Shown here: piece by piece, positions 21,007-32,700 of the stretch
Layout: each line of letters opens with the position of its first letter
Position numbering within the stretch: position 1 is the stretch's first letter
Translations under genes and position numbers: made by a program
The notes under the pieces: generated by a model
What the model saw: the letters and a program-made list of their open reading frames with translations, nothing else
The model's database searches: none
Told to the model about the DNA's origin: nothing
From: Tribonema minus
Lineage: Eukaryota > Sar > Xanthophyceae > Tribonematales > Tribonemataceae
Assembly: GCA_017506865.1 (NCBI GenBank)
Contig: JAFCMP010000042.1
Span: 1-64,000, forward strand
Length of the DNA: 64,000 nucleotides
Direction of reading: 5' to 3'

Positions 21007-22216
21007 TCATGGAGTCCTTCATGCCAGCCTGGACACCTACCAGATTGATGAGCACTCCTCATTCCGAAAACAAAGATTTAGCTACATGGGCTGAACAGAT
21101 CAGCAGTGACGCCTGACACATTGCTGCATTAGCTTCTATGACACCGCATGGCTACAGCACCAAAGCGTTCCATCTTTTTTAAGAATGAAGAACGCGGGCT
21201 TGTAGTCTGGTGAGTGATAGGGTGATGACATTTTTTCAGTTGTGATGTAAAGTTAGATTTTAATGTCCGTTACAGTCACGCGTTTCTCGTCGGTTCCTGC
21301 GGAGGCAGTGGCGTGACCGTCAGTGACTGAGAGGCAGCATATCATCGTCATGGTGCACCTACTCAGCACAGAGCGCCATTCTCAGTGCATACAGACAGCA
21401 CATTTTGTAGTCATGGCGTTGTGCCATCCGGTTGTTGCGACCCACTTTGGCTCTTTGGAGACCCTTTTATTTTTCAGAAGTTACCTGACTTATTTACTGG
21501 AATTAACAATTTATGAACGAAACCACGATGTGCGTCCTTTGATATTTTGTGTGCTGCTCTATGCTCTGTATGCCCCCAGTTTGCTAGTTGAGCCCTCATG
21601 ACAGTGGAAAAACGTGCGCATGCTGCCTCTCGCTGACCACAGCAGCGTCATGTACCATAACATCGCGACGATTGGGGATCTTAAGTAAGGCACCTTGGCA
21701 ATGGCAAGGTAGGATATGCAAGCTCATGAGCTGTAAAAAGATTGACTTAACACCCGGTTCGCCTACTGCAGCAAAAGACAGTCATACAGGTCTGCACACA
21801 AGCAATGGCAGAAAATGCCTGAAAGCGAAAGGGCACGCAGAAACCCAAACGTGTTTACAGGCAGAGAATGTTACCAAACCTGGTCCCCCCTGACTTGAAC
21901 CGAGAAGGGGGGGCTAATGACCCACGCATACCTACCGCCCCATGAGCCTATACCTGGTGACTTTCAACAACGGCAAACCCTACCGCACCTATTTTACAGC
22001 ACCTATCATATGTAACACGCCGCGGGCCCTGCTGTACCTATAAGCTGTATACTCTACAAGCACAATGTATGTATAAAGAGCACCGGCAGTGTCGCCGCCA
22101 GTTGCACCAGAGGGGGGGGGGGGGGGTTCCCGCATGCGGAAAGATGGCAATTGCGGCGCGAAAAGGCCCTGGTGACCAGGACTGACCAAGACCGCGCGTA
22201 AGCGGGGACTGTGGCT
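21007..22216. other. Convergent intergenic spacer between sulfatase and ClpS-like gene
   Basis: The two genes point at each other, so this stretch should contain both 3' UTRs and polyadenylation sites. It includes a run of 15 or so G near 22112-22127. No coding exon is supported. Confidence 0.6.
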
Positions 22217-25200
22217 TCAGTCCACGGGAAAGATTTCAGAGATGAGGCCGCGCGCCTTGAGCTGATCGCTGTAAAGCTCCGCCAGCTCCGAGTGCCAGAT
22301 GCCGACCAGAGACATTCCTGCACGGCCATTGTGCCAGTGACGCGGCAGCGGAAGTTGGCAGAGCGGCGTGGCGGTGGTAAGGGGTGTGGCTGAGTTGCAG
22401 CGAGGGCGCCAGCGTCGATAACAAGACAGTGCGATGGCAGCTGCTGCTGCGCGTCTTTGTGCGCAAAAACACGGCTGTGGCACTGCTCAGGTACATACAA
22501 AGCGTGCACCACACGCAGCTGCGTTAGCATCAGATGCAAAGCATTGCGGCAGTTCAGCAGCTGATATAGAACTCTACCAAAGCTGCAGCAACTACAAAAT
22601 TGCCAAGTCCCTTGCTAAACCAAAGGCTAAACCAAAGTATGTACTTCGACTTTGAAACTGGCTGGAGCAACATTGGAGACCTTGAAGTAAGTACTTCACA
22701 TGGCGCCAATTCAACTACTTCACAGGCAAGCCTATCTTTGCAGCCCTCAATCACCATGCCACATTGGAGACTGTAGGAATTCTGTGCGTCTTGATACGGT
22801 TGTTGCAAACGCCATACAGGCAGCTTTCACATTTTGACTTGAAAGTACATGCGGTGCATGCAACAGGGCAGCCGCAACTGCAACACGTGCACTTCTCCAT
22901 GATAAGTACGCTACGGCGACGCCTTGCACCACCGACCGGGCGCACAGGCCGGGCTCTGTGGTGTCCTGGTATCCCATAATGGGGGCGCCTACCCTGTCGA
23001 GTGTGCGCAAGCCTTGTAGCTCAGTGGTAAGGCCAGGGTCACCGCAGCTCACACTTACCATTGGTGTGCGCCGATATCATGATCTCGTAGGCGTTCGACT
23101 CCGTCACGCCCGTGACCTGCAGCGCGCGCAGCATCCACAGAAGGAGAAGACCATATGGGGCCATGGTTACGCAGATGAACACAAGGGCTCGGTGCGGATG
23201 TCCAGCGTGCATGGCATCCACAGAAGGAGAAGGCTAAACGGGGCCACGCTTACGGAGGTGAGCACGAGGGCTCCATGCGAATGTCGCAGCAGCCAAGACC
23301 AGAAAGGCCACGCGATGCCAGTGAACACAAGCATTTGGTGTAAATGTGGCAGGGACACAGAGACATCAGAACAACTCAGGCAGCAAGACAGATAACATCA
23401 GCGGCGTTTGGTGCAGTGCCGCAGACAGGGCTCTGCCGCTTTCGCGACTCGCACACGGCACAGGTTTGTGAAGGACAACAACGACAGTTGCATGCATTAC
23501 TCAGTTATGTAGTCGTCCAGGCTGACCACCCTGGGTGCGTTGTGAAGTGTGCATGGTGCTGCGCATCCTGGCAGCGCACTGCGATCAGCCCGTGCTGTGA
23601 AACCAACACTGCGCAACACAATGCCTGGTACAGTGCTGCAAGACTAAGCCGTGAGGGCCCGCCCCCATTCACATTTTTGCGCATGGTCCCAAAAACAATG
23701 CCCGCATTGGGGCTGCTGAACATACAAGATCACAAGTACAGTGGCAATGTCCACATGTGCACTGTTGTTTGCCCTTGCTACAAACGCGCACAATGCACCA
23801 TCGCCGCTTTACGTTTTTATTTTTTGTAGTTTTTAATTAATCAAAGTCTAAAGAAAAACGAATCAAAAAGATCGTTGAGCTCTAGGTGACAAGGGATGGT
23901 TAGCCGCAAGTGCCTTCCACCAATAACCGTGGTCGCCGCTGCTGCAGTCATTGGCCACGAGTCAAACAGTGCCTAAATAATAGCCTCACCTGCACCAGCG
24001 CACGCGCCACGTATTCGCGCGTGTTGCCGCTGTCGTTGAACAGCATGACCTGCAGCGTGTGCCAGCGCAAAAACAATCGGCCCGTGACTCGGAGGCGCAT
24101 GGCAACACGAACGCAAATGCGCACCACGAGCTGTAGCCCTACTTTGTCAGAGCGTTCATTTAAATAAATCAAGTTATCACAAACGCACACATATCCCCAG
24201 CACACGCGATAGTGACGGCATTGGGCGTGAATACTTCACAGCGAAGTCCACGGGAAGTGAAGTCTGCAAGCAAGGCATGTGACGGTATGGTCATCAAGAG
24301 CGACAGGGGTCCTACGCGCAGCAGTCGCAGCATAGGTTCTGGCTGCAACGTCATGTCATGTTGTTGCGACATGTCGTGAGAGTATCATGTAATCTAAGCT
24401 GTGGAATGTTTGACGGCACAGGCAGCAAGCATTGTGGGGCGAATACTGGTATCTCTGCCGACTAGACGTAGACTAAAGTTATTGTCCCAGACCGGCACGC
24501 TGCTCTCACCAAACAGCCTCGCAGGCGGCCGCATTGAGGCTGGCACTGGCGACTTGGAAGCACGTTGGATTTTATAACCTCTTGCAGTTGACAACCACCT
24601 GAACGAGCAACTTGACCAGAGTACGCAATTTTACGGATAGGTCCACAGCAGCGTGCTGCAGCAGGTGCTGTACCGAGACGTCAAGTGCACGGGCTGTAGA
24701 GCGCTGCCAGCACGGCTGGTTGTTGTGCATGCAGCCGCTGCTGGTGCCCAGCCCGTAGGTGCACACAAGAAGGTAACTGGGGCAAGCCACCAGCTACCAC
24801 TTGATGTACGCCGCGCCACTGAGGTTGCGCACGAAATTTTCTCAGCGCATGCCCCAGCGAACCCGGCCTTCGGCAGAGTGCCGCCGGAGTGCTGTTGCTG
24901 AAAATCATGCAGTATTTCAAGTACCGTACGCACTTCACGAAATAGTAGCTGTCGCTGAAGTCCAGGCTGTATTTCAAGCACTGTGTGTACTTCACGAAGA
25001 AGTAGCTAAGCAGCAGCGTTATTCACGTGAATAACGCACCTTGAGCTTGTCCACGTCCTCGCGCTTGCTGGCGCGCTCCATTACCGTCTTTGTCGTTGAA
25101 ATTTATGTGTTTCAAGTACTTTATGTAATCCACAAAGTAGTAGCCAAGCAGCAGCGTTGTTTATAAGCAGAACGCACCTTGAACTTGTCCACGTCCTCGC

Positions 25201-28200
25201 GCTTGCTGGCGCGCTCCACCACAGTCTTGGGAGCGGGGCGCTCGAGAACGGTGCTGCCGCCGGTTCTGCCGAGCTTATCGGGGGACGGGGAGGTGCCGAA
25301 TGGCACGTCACCTGACGCAATCCTGCAGACGTCAGGCAGGCAGTGCGGTCGAGGCGAGATGCAGTGAGCAACAGTTGGAGCCTTGAGTGCAGTTCAAGTA
25401 CTGTAGAGGAGCACAGAGTACAGATGCAACAATGTTGTTGAAGTAGGGAGCAGAAGTTCGACGCACACAAAATGGCAGGGGAGCAGTCACTGTTGACGCA
25501 GCGGAACAGTGGGCACCGACTATCAAGGGTGATGAGCTGGCGGTAGCCGCAGCAGTGCTCTGCGCTGCGGTGTCGTTGCGAAGTGTAGCTGTGGGCGGCT
25601 GCATTGGGCAGATCACGGAGATGATGACATGTGTCTGCTTGAGGGTGGCAGGCATATTGTGTGCGCGGGATGAGCTTATGCGGGGGGATGGGGGGGGGGG
25701 ATGGCACGTCACCTGACGCAATCCTGCAACATGAGGCGCGACATTTGAGGCGAGAGGCAGCGACCTTTGAGGGCCGTTATGAGCTGGCAGCAGCTGCAGC
25801 AGTGCTCTGCGCTGCGCTATGTATCATTGTGACGTGCGGCTTTGGGCGGCCAAATTGGGCAGCTAATTGAACTGGGGGGTGGTGGGTGGGTGGTGGGTGT
25901 CAGTTTTTAGGTTTGGGGGTGGGGGTATGTATGCGGGGTGAGCTTAGGGGGGTGAAGGGGTGCGCCGGATGGCACGTCACCTGGCGCGATCCTACGGACG
26001 TCGGGCAGGACAACATGAGGCAAGAGGCAGCCAGAGTTTGAAAGCCGTGGTGAGCTGGCAGCAGCTGCAGCAGTGCTCTGCGCTGATGTGTCGTGGGGAC
26101 GTGCAGCTGTGGGCAGCTCATGAAGACGATTATGATGTGTCTGCTTGAGGGTTGGGGTATGCATGTGTGCGGGATGGTGCACGTAAGGAATGATGCTAAA
26201 GTTGCCGGTTTCAGGGAGCAAGTATGTGGAATCATGACGAAGTTGGGGAGAGAGCACGCAGGATGATGGTGAAGTTGCTAGATGTGCTGGCCTACAGAGG
26301 TAGCGGGGCAGAAGTTGAGAGTGAGGCTGTGCGCACCATATTGATGTGCCTTCGGTGTTGAGAGTGATTGTGCGTAATGACGACGAGTTGACAGAGCAGA
26401 CGCGGGGCCGCAGCGACCCCAGCGGTGCACATTTCAGGCAGCGCTCAACTTGTGTGCTCGCTGCCGGCGTCGCGGCAGCACGCGCCGCTGGGAGGCACAG
26501 GAGACAGCGGTGACTGTGCTCGCCTTTACGTCTGCCGGTGGGTAGGTACGTAGTGCGCACTGACCCATACATACCCACTGCTTCAGCGCGAGAAATGCTG
26601 TAGTGATGGACTTGTATCCATAAAGGCCCCGAGAGAGGCCGGGTCTGCAGCAGCCTTGTCTGTATTGCGCCCTAAGGGCTTTCGTCCAGCGAGTAGGCAC
26701 CGGCGGGTTGTGATAGTAGTAGGTAGCATTGTGGGGCATGTGCGCTGCGCAGCTGTGCATGCAAGCGATCGAGTAATGGGGTGACACCATCAGAACGCCG
26801 TCGCTCATGGCCGCTCTCATCACTCATCGGGGCGAGTCAAGCCACATGAAAACTTGCACGAATGAGCATATGCGGCATTGCAGCAGGAGCGCGTAGAGCG
26901 CCATGCGGTGACGCTCCTCTAGCGCAGCGCAGCGCGCAGTGCGCGAGCGCGGTATCATGCAGCGCGCGCGTTCCGGCGGCCGCAGTCAAAGCGCGAACGC
27001 CGCGTCAACGCCGGGGGCGGTCCACGCACACACACGAGAACGCGCTGCCTGTACGATGCGCGTTTATCCATCGGCGCACAAACAGAGTATATGTACTGCG
27101 CTGCGCACTGGGCGCACGCGCGGGCCTAGTGCCGAAGCTCTACACGGTGAGCTGTCGCCGCAGCAGGACCGAAACCGCGCCGACCATCGCAGACAACAAA
27201 GAACAGCGCGGCTCACCACGCGGCGCGCGAGGGCTCCGTCTGCAGGCGTGCGGTGATCTCGCGCAGCTTGGCCGTCGTCGCGCGCTGCCGCGGCGTCTGC
27301 CCCCCCCGCTGCGGCTCGATGCTGATGCTGCTGCGGCAGCCGACGGCGCTGCTGCTACCGCTGCTGCCAGCGCTGCTGCTGGCGCACTGGTGGACCGCTG
27401 AGCGCTGCTGCTCCGCGGCCGGAGCGCCGTTCCGCGGAACGGTCCGGCGCAGCGCGCCCCTCAGGTCTGCCATGGCTGCAGCAGCGGAGGTGATACAGTC
27501 AGTAAGAGCGCAATGCTTACAGGGGTTGGGCGCTGCGCCGAACCGAACAAGTCATGAGTGGTGCGCTGACACCACAACGGTCGAGCTGCCTGAGCATGAA
27601 TTTTTCTGCTGAGCACTGCTGCTGCGAGAATGTGGATCGCCGCCAACACTAATGCGTTCCGTCAAGAGAGCAACGAGTGTGTGTCGTTGTCGCTGGCTCA
27701 CGCCGCAGCAGGTTTCCACATGCTACGGCAGTGATCATCCAGCTGCCTGTGTCACTGAGTGCTGCTGCTGCCGCTGCGGGGACACGGCGCGGATCCGCAG
27801 AACAGTCCGCAGCACAGTTCACTTGAGCGCAGTTCCGACAGTTTCGCCACTTTATTCAGCACAGCGCCGCTTGCGCACGAGCCGCGTGTACATGACCATG
27901 CTTCGCGTTACAACAAGCAACATTGCGTGCGCAAGGTGTGTAGGGTAACAACAATGCGGCTGCTACGCCATGACGCATCGGCGATTGCGCGATGCTCGTG
28001 CACTCGGTCAGCCTCACGGCGCGCTGTGTGCCGTCACTGCCGTCACGGCCTCAGGCAGTTGATGTGCCCATGCTGTTTAAATGAGAAACAGCGGACACAC
28101 TGAACCCCCAAATTGGTGAACAGCGCCGACACGCAGCGGCAAGTTGGCCGCGTCGTACCATAGGAGCTCAAGGCCCAACGGAACCTCTAGACAGCAACAA

Positions 28201-28682
28201 TTGCACGACATTTCAGTAATGGGGCCCCACGTGCGCAGCGGACCTGCACAGTTGTGCAGGCGCGGAAGAAGCTCTTGCTTTCGCTGCTTGCGATCATAGA
28301 GGTGCTCCGGGCCCATGAATGGTCACCGATTTCGAAGAGGTTTGTTGACACACCACTGCACCCATAAGTGCCATCTCAGGAAAGGTGTTCCGTGCAACTC
28401 AGGTTGCAGTTGGCGAAGTGGTGACCACCTCAATGTGGCACTGAAAGTAGAACCATATGACTACAAACCGCAGATGTCAGACGTCAATGGCACAAGCTAA
28501 AGCTTGAGCTTTCTAAGCACGACAGTCGCCTTACCTAGCGTGCTGTCTGCTGTCCTGAGCTGGATATTACTCCTGCCGAGCGCGGATCCAGTTGGGAGCG
28601 GCCTCAGAGCCGAGACGCCCAGAAGCAGCGCATTAATGGCCACCACCACCATAAGGCGGAAAGAAAATGTAGACGCCATCAT
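22217..28682 (-). CDS. clpS: ClpS-like N-degron adaptor with bipartite plastid-type presequence, five exons
   Basis: ClpS proteins hand substrates with destabilising N-termini to the Clp chaperone-protease. Exons in transcript order: 28682-28535, 25311-25178, 24049-23990, 23116-23059, 22317-22217. They join in phase to 501 bases (166 residues). Exon 1 encodes a signal peptide (MMASTFSFRLMVVVAINALLLG, then VSALRPLPTG), as expected for import into a complex plastid. Exon 2 gives GGSTVLERPAP and KREDVDKFK, the usual lead-in of plastid ClpS. The core follows: VMLFNDSGNTREYV (family ND pair of the binding pocket) and ISAHTNGMSLVGIW (pocket His). It ends ELAELYSDQLKARGL and FPVD. The link of exon 1 to exon 2 rests on phase and biological sense across a 3.2-kb intron, so it is the weakest step. 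The gene is divergent from the helicase at 29760. Confidence 0.78.
23131..23291. repeat. Intronic tandem duplication, about 80-bp unit
   Basis: Two diverged copies (about 23131-23208 and 23214-23291) beginning GCATCCACAGAAGGAGAAG and running through GGGGCCAYGSTTACG to GAYGTC. It lies in ClpS intron 3 next to the acceptor of exon 4; on the minus strand it supplies pyrimidine-rich CTTCTCCTTCTG runs. Confidence 0.7.
23854..23946 (+). mobile_element. Half copy of an inverted-repeat element family, in ClpS intron 3
   Basis: Contains CGAATCAAAAAGATCGTTGA followed by GCTCTAGGTGACAAGGGATG and ends CCGCTGCTGCAG. It is close to the reverse complement of 30759-30851. Confidence 0.8.
25008..25996 (-). 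repeat. Echo copies of ClpS exon 2 ends in flanking introns
   Basis: The tail of exon 2 with its donor and 40-odd bases of intron (25135-25213) is repeated at 25008-25083, keeping CGCACCTTGAGCTTGTCCAC with one change. The head of the exon (GGCACGTCACCTGACGCAATCCTGCA on the plus strand, at 25302-25327) is repeated at 25701-25728 and, with more changes, near 25972-25996. These copies are not open across their full length and look like decayed tandem duplications of exon-intron junctions. Confidence 0.75.
27213..27473 (-). CDS. Unrecognised GC-rich ORF inside ClpS intron 1
   Basis: Open from an ATG at 27473 for 86 codons. It starts MADLRGALRRTVPRNG, passes through a Ser-rich middle and ends in a possibly helical KLREITARLQTE; a GTGAGC donor-like site falls at its end, so it could be a first exon. 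It sits in an unusually GC- and CpG-rich island (about 26850-27560) that stands out from the surrounding intron. It could be an alternative first exon of the ClpS gene, a nested gene, or chance in GC-rich DNA. Confidence 0.25.
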   Translation of the reverse strand: MADLRGALRRTVPRNGAPAAEQQRSAVHQCASSSAGSSGSSSAVGCRSSISIEPQRGGQTPRQRATTAKLREITARLQTEPSRAAW

Positions 28683-29759
28683 CTCCGCACGCGCCAAGCG
28701 CCAGGCAGGCTAGAGATCGTCCAGCAAGAGAGGCGAGTTGCAGGCGACGTCAGCAACAGAGCAAGATTGCCGGGGATCTCAAACAGTCAGCGGAAAGCCC
28801 AGCAGCAGTTGAAGCTGATCAACAGGGCTTGCCTCGCGCGAGAAGACCTGCTGGCCGCTGCCAACGTGTACACCTCTAAGGTTTGTGATTTGACCAGGTT
28901 GAAGTAGTGAAGTTGAAACACACAGAGCAAGCTCCACTACGTCGAGGCGATGCGACAGACAGTATGTGGCTGACGTCAACTCAGATCTGCTGATCGCACG
29001 CCTGCGCCAGTGCGCTGCGGAGGCACAGGACCAAGTTGCACTCACCGAAGTAGTACTCGCACCAAAACGAAGTAAATTTCCTCGCGAAGAGAAGAGACGT
29101 GCACATGCAGAACGAGAACGACTGATGCGCTTACCTCCTTCAACCTCCCTCAAGCTCCTTCAGCTCCAGTGCTTAGTCTACTCTCTGCACAGACGCTGAC
29201 TTCCCCCTCTAAATCTGGGGGAACAAAGACCTGGGTTACGGGTTGGGAACAGCTGATGAAAATTGAGTTCGTGGCACTCACCGCTGCTGACCCACACGGC
29301 GTGTCCCTGTGCTGCTTCCATTCAGTGATAGAGATCGAAGAAACGTGCAGGTACGCGCGGACGCAAGCAGATGCACTGCTGTTTGGTACCTACTCTCTTT
29401 TCCCTCGTCTGTCGTGCGGTGCTGAACTTCCTGAGAGCTCAGCCCACTAGTTCGCCGCTGGAAGGACGGAAGGGTTGACGACCTGTTTGAACTGGCATTC
29501 GCATGTGCTCCAGCCTTTGAGGCTTATGCCTTAGGGCCTTGTTGTCAGGAAGGGTGAGCTGCACGTGTTTGGATGGAACTGACATGTTTTTTCGCATTAT
29601 CTCGCTCAGCATGCGTTATTGCGCCAGTACGCTTACATCAACATACTCGGACCATAACCTGCCTAGTGTTCTTGCTTGCTGCCGTGCGGTGACGATTGCG
29701 GCTGCAAGTGTAGAAGGTGAACGCCAGTGAGCATCCTCGAAACTGGAGCACAAGCAGCC
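28683..29759. promoter_or_regulatory. Divergent intergenic region between ClpS-like and helicase genes
   Basis: The first ATGs of two plastid-protein genes face away from each other across 1077 bases, so the promoters must lie here or overlap. Part of it (28791-28880, plus strand) reads as an open stretch ending LLAAANVYTSK before a GTTTGT, and 28985-29040 as DLLIARLRQCAAEAQ. These might be remnants of an upstream exon, but I cannot connect them to either gene. Confidence 0.45.
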
Positions 29760-32700
29760 ATGACGAACTCCGGTGGCGCAGCTCTGCTGGCCTGCATGTG
29801 CCTGTGCTGGTTGAATTCAGCGCCTTCGGCAGACGCCTTTACTCCTGGTGCATCAGCCTTCCTGCAGTCGAGGTCAGTGCTTTTGGCTCATTGCACTTCA
29901 ACTGCACCTGACAGCCGCGCACTATATACGATTACCGCACCACTGTGAATGGCATGCTTGCGGACGACCAGAGGTGCTTTTGTGAGATCGGGAAATGAAT
30001 TTGCTGAGTTGACACTTGTTGACACCTGAAACTATAGGTTCAAGATGACACTGGAACGGCCTCCATAACACGGAGGATCTCAACAGCTAGCTGAGAATTG
30101 CCATGAAGCTGCTTGTTTTCAATTATAGCTGCATGCCCTGTGCTGTCTTGCAATGCAGCTTGAGCATACATTTTTTTTTTTGCCGTCGCCAAGCGTCACA
30201 CGGTTGCGCACAAGTTGCATGTAATGCCTGTGCTGTTTTGCAGCAGCAGTGTGCAGCTTGTGGTTGCTCAAATCGCCCTCATGACTCAGCTTCTTGCCAT
30301 TTGCTCATGTCTTTTGCGTATGGTGTGCGCAGGAGCGGCCATGTCGCTGCACGTAGCAGTTATGCTCGACCAACGATGTCGCTGCGGGTGTCTGATGATT
30401 TCGAGGTCATCCAGGTGCGACTTCGGTGCTTTCAATTTGAACATACTTCTTGAAGTACAATTTAGCAGCCACCACTTGCCCAAAGTGTTTTAGCTTCATG
30501 AATTCAGTCACTGCGTTTTCAGTGCATGCGGGCTGTCAATACGATGGACATCTTGCGCATCAGCTTTAGGATGGTCTGTGCCCTGTACAATGACAGCTAA
30601 CAAATGCACACATGCTGCCACGGAGCCATCATACGTATACATGCATCTATTGAAATGTCAGCATGACTTGTTGAAAATCTGATGGTTGGTTGGCATGCAT
30701 CCGCAGGTCCCCCCCAAGTCACATGCTCGTAAATATGTGCATGACTCGTGGCCAATTGCTGCAGCAGCGGCGACCACGGTTATTGGTGGAAGGCACTTGC
30801 AGCTAACCATCCCTTGTCACCTAGAGCTCTACGACCTTTTGATTCGTTTTCATATGCATGACATTCCATGCTTGCCGTGTCACTGTCTGCGCGCGCGCAT
30901 CGCAGGACGCACCCCCCGTGAATGGAAGGCGCAGCATAATGGATGAGCTGGACAGCCTGTTGAATGAGGCGTCAGGTGCGCGCCCCTCTTGATGTCATGA
31001 ATTCATGCGCATGCACCGCTGCAATTCATGAAACTGTTGAATGAGGCGTCAGGTGCGCGCCCCTCTTGATGTCATGAATTCATGCGCATGCACCGCCGCA
31101 ATTCATGAAACTGTTTAATGAGGCGTCAGGTGCGCGCCTCTCGTGAGCTCGTGAATTCATGCGCATGCGCCGCCACAATTCATGAAACCGGCAGCGTGTA
31201 TTGTCTTTGAGTTTGTGCGTTTTCGTGGGTTTCCTCAATTACGATCAGCACGCCCTCTGCTTGGCTTTTGTGGGCATGCACCCTTGCGTAGGAAAAACGG
31301 ACTCAGGGCCTTGATGTTTGGGAGGCTGTGCCTCTGCGTTGAGAATTTGGAGGTCTTCAGCCTCTGCTTTACTGCACACAGCATGAGTGTCTGGTTATAC
31401 AGTGGATTATGTGTACCTGTACCGAAGGCGCGCATATCATTTCTTTGATGCATACTTCCATTACTGTGCATATCCTACACTATGTGCACAAGTGATTTAC
31501 GCCTATGACCTTGGTAATGTTGAAGTTCGTGCTTTGGCAGCCTCTGCTTTGTTACAGCAGCAGACCTTGTCGAGTATGGAGAGCTCTCAGCAGCTGAAAC
31601 ATTGTCAAAGCCACACCGTCAAACTGAGTCATGCCAACGAGTCCTTTCAGCACCATTTCACTGTTGACGACTGGCTGATGCGCTGCTGTTGATTACTTAC
31701 TATTGTCTCTCTCACTTGACTTTTCGTGTTTGTATAGGTGACGCGCCTTTGGCCGACATCCTGCCGCCGCCGAGGCGCGCAGCCAGGTAAAGTCAATCAC
31801 TAGTATTGCCATTTCATGATGTTGAAGTTAAGTTGCTCTCTAATCTGCCTGCCGCATAAGTTGAAGTTGTTTCATGTCAGGTCCGACGAGCAGCGTCTCT
31901 TTTGCTACATTGAATCACTCTGCATCGATAAAGATCAAGCACAGAGTTGTTATGTGCTACGCACCAACGCAGGTCACGTCACAGAGCTACTTAGTTCACA
32001 TATCCTTCAACTGCCAGCTTGTGGCCTGTTGCAGGCACTCATTTTCTGTGTTCTGAACTCGCATAATCCTGGCATCACCATGTGTGTGTACTGCTACAGG
32101 AGCGAGTGGCAGGGGTCTGGGGAAAGGGAGAGGAGCAGCTTTGGCGCCAACGGTGAGACTGGCGCTTAGAGTCTACAGCGGCAGAGGTTGTGGCTGCATG
32201 CAGTTTCATGATCAAACTACGGTTCTTGCAGGAGTGGTGGCCAAGAAAAACCTTTATTTTGCTTGAGGGGCAAAAAACGGTTTTAAAAACCCTGGCAAAG
32301 TACCCATGTTGACAAGGGTCATAATTGACTTAGAAAGCCATACCAAGGTGGCAGCCTTGCGTATGCTGTGTCTGTGCTCACCAGCAGATGCCGTGAAAAG
32401 GGACAGTTTATTGCAATTTACAGTCTCGAGATAGGGATTCATAGTGAACGCAAATCATCTTGTGCTCGCCAGGAATCCCGCAAAGTGATTGTTTTGGTGT
32501 TTGTGCGCATCAGTTCGTCATCAGATGCGGGCCAGTTGCGCATGTTTTGCATCCAGGAAGCCATGAGCACGATTCACCCTGTTACGCCAGTTGTGTGCTG
32601 CCGGCAGTGAATGTCTTCCGGTAACTGTAACTGCCGTAACCGTACAGCGTGCAAACGGCACTGAGCGTGTAACTGCCATATGCTTCAACAGTCACGTCCG

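Noticed and set aside
23010..23110. tRNA-like A box (TAGCTCAGTGGTAAGG) followed about 70 bases later by a T-loop-like GCGTTCGACTCC
   Set aside because: No pairing acceptor or anticodon stem, and the second half lies in ClpS exon 4 on the opposite strand.
24572..24901. Minus-strand open frames within ClpS intron 2
   Set aside because: Inserting them would break the phase between exon 2 and exon 3; the join KFK|VMLFND already matches ClpS.
26862..27401. 179-codon plus-strand frame in the CpG-rich island
   Set aside because: Compositional; no homology, no splice context, and antisense to a comparably open frame.
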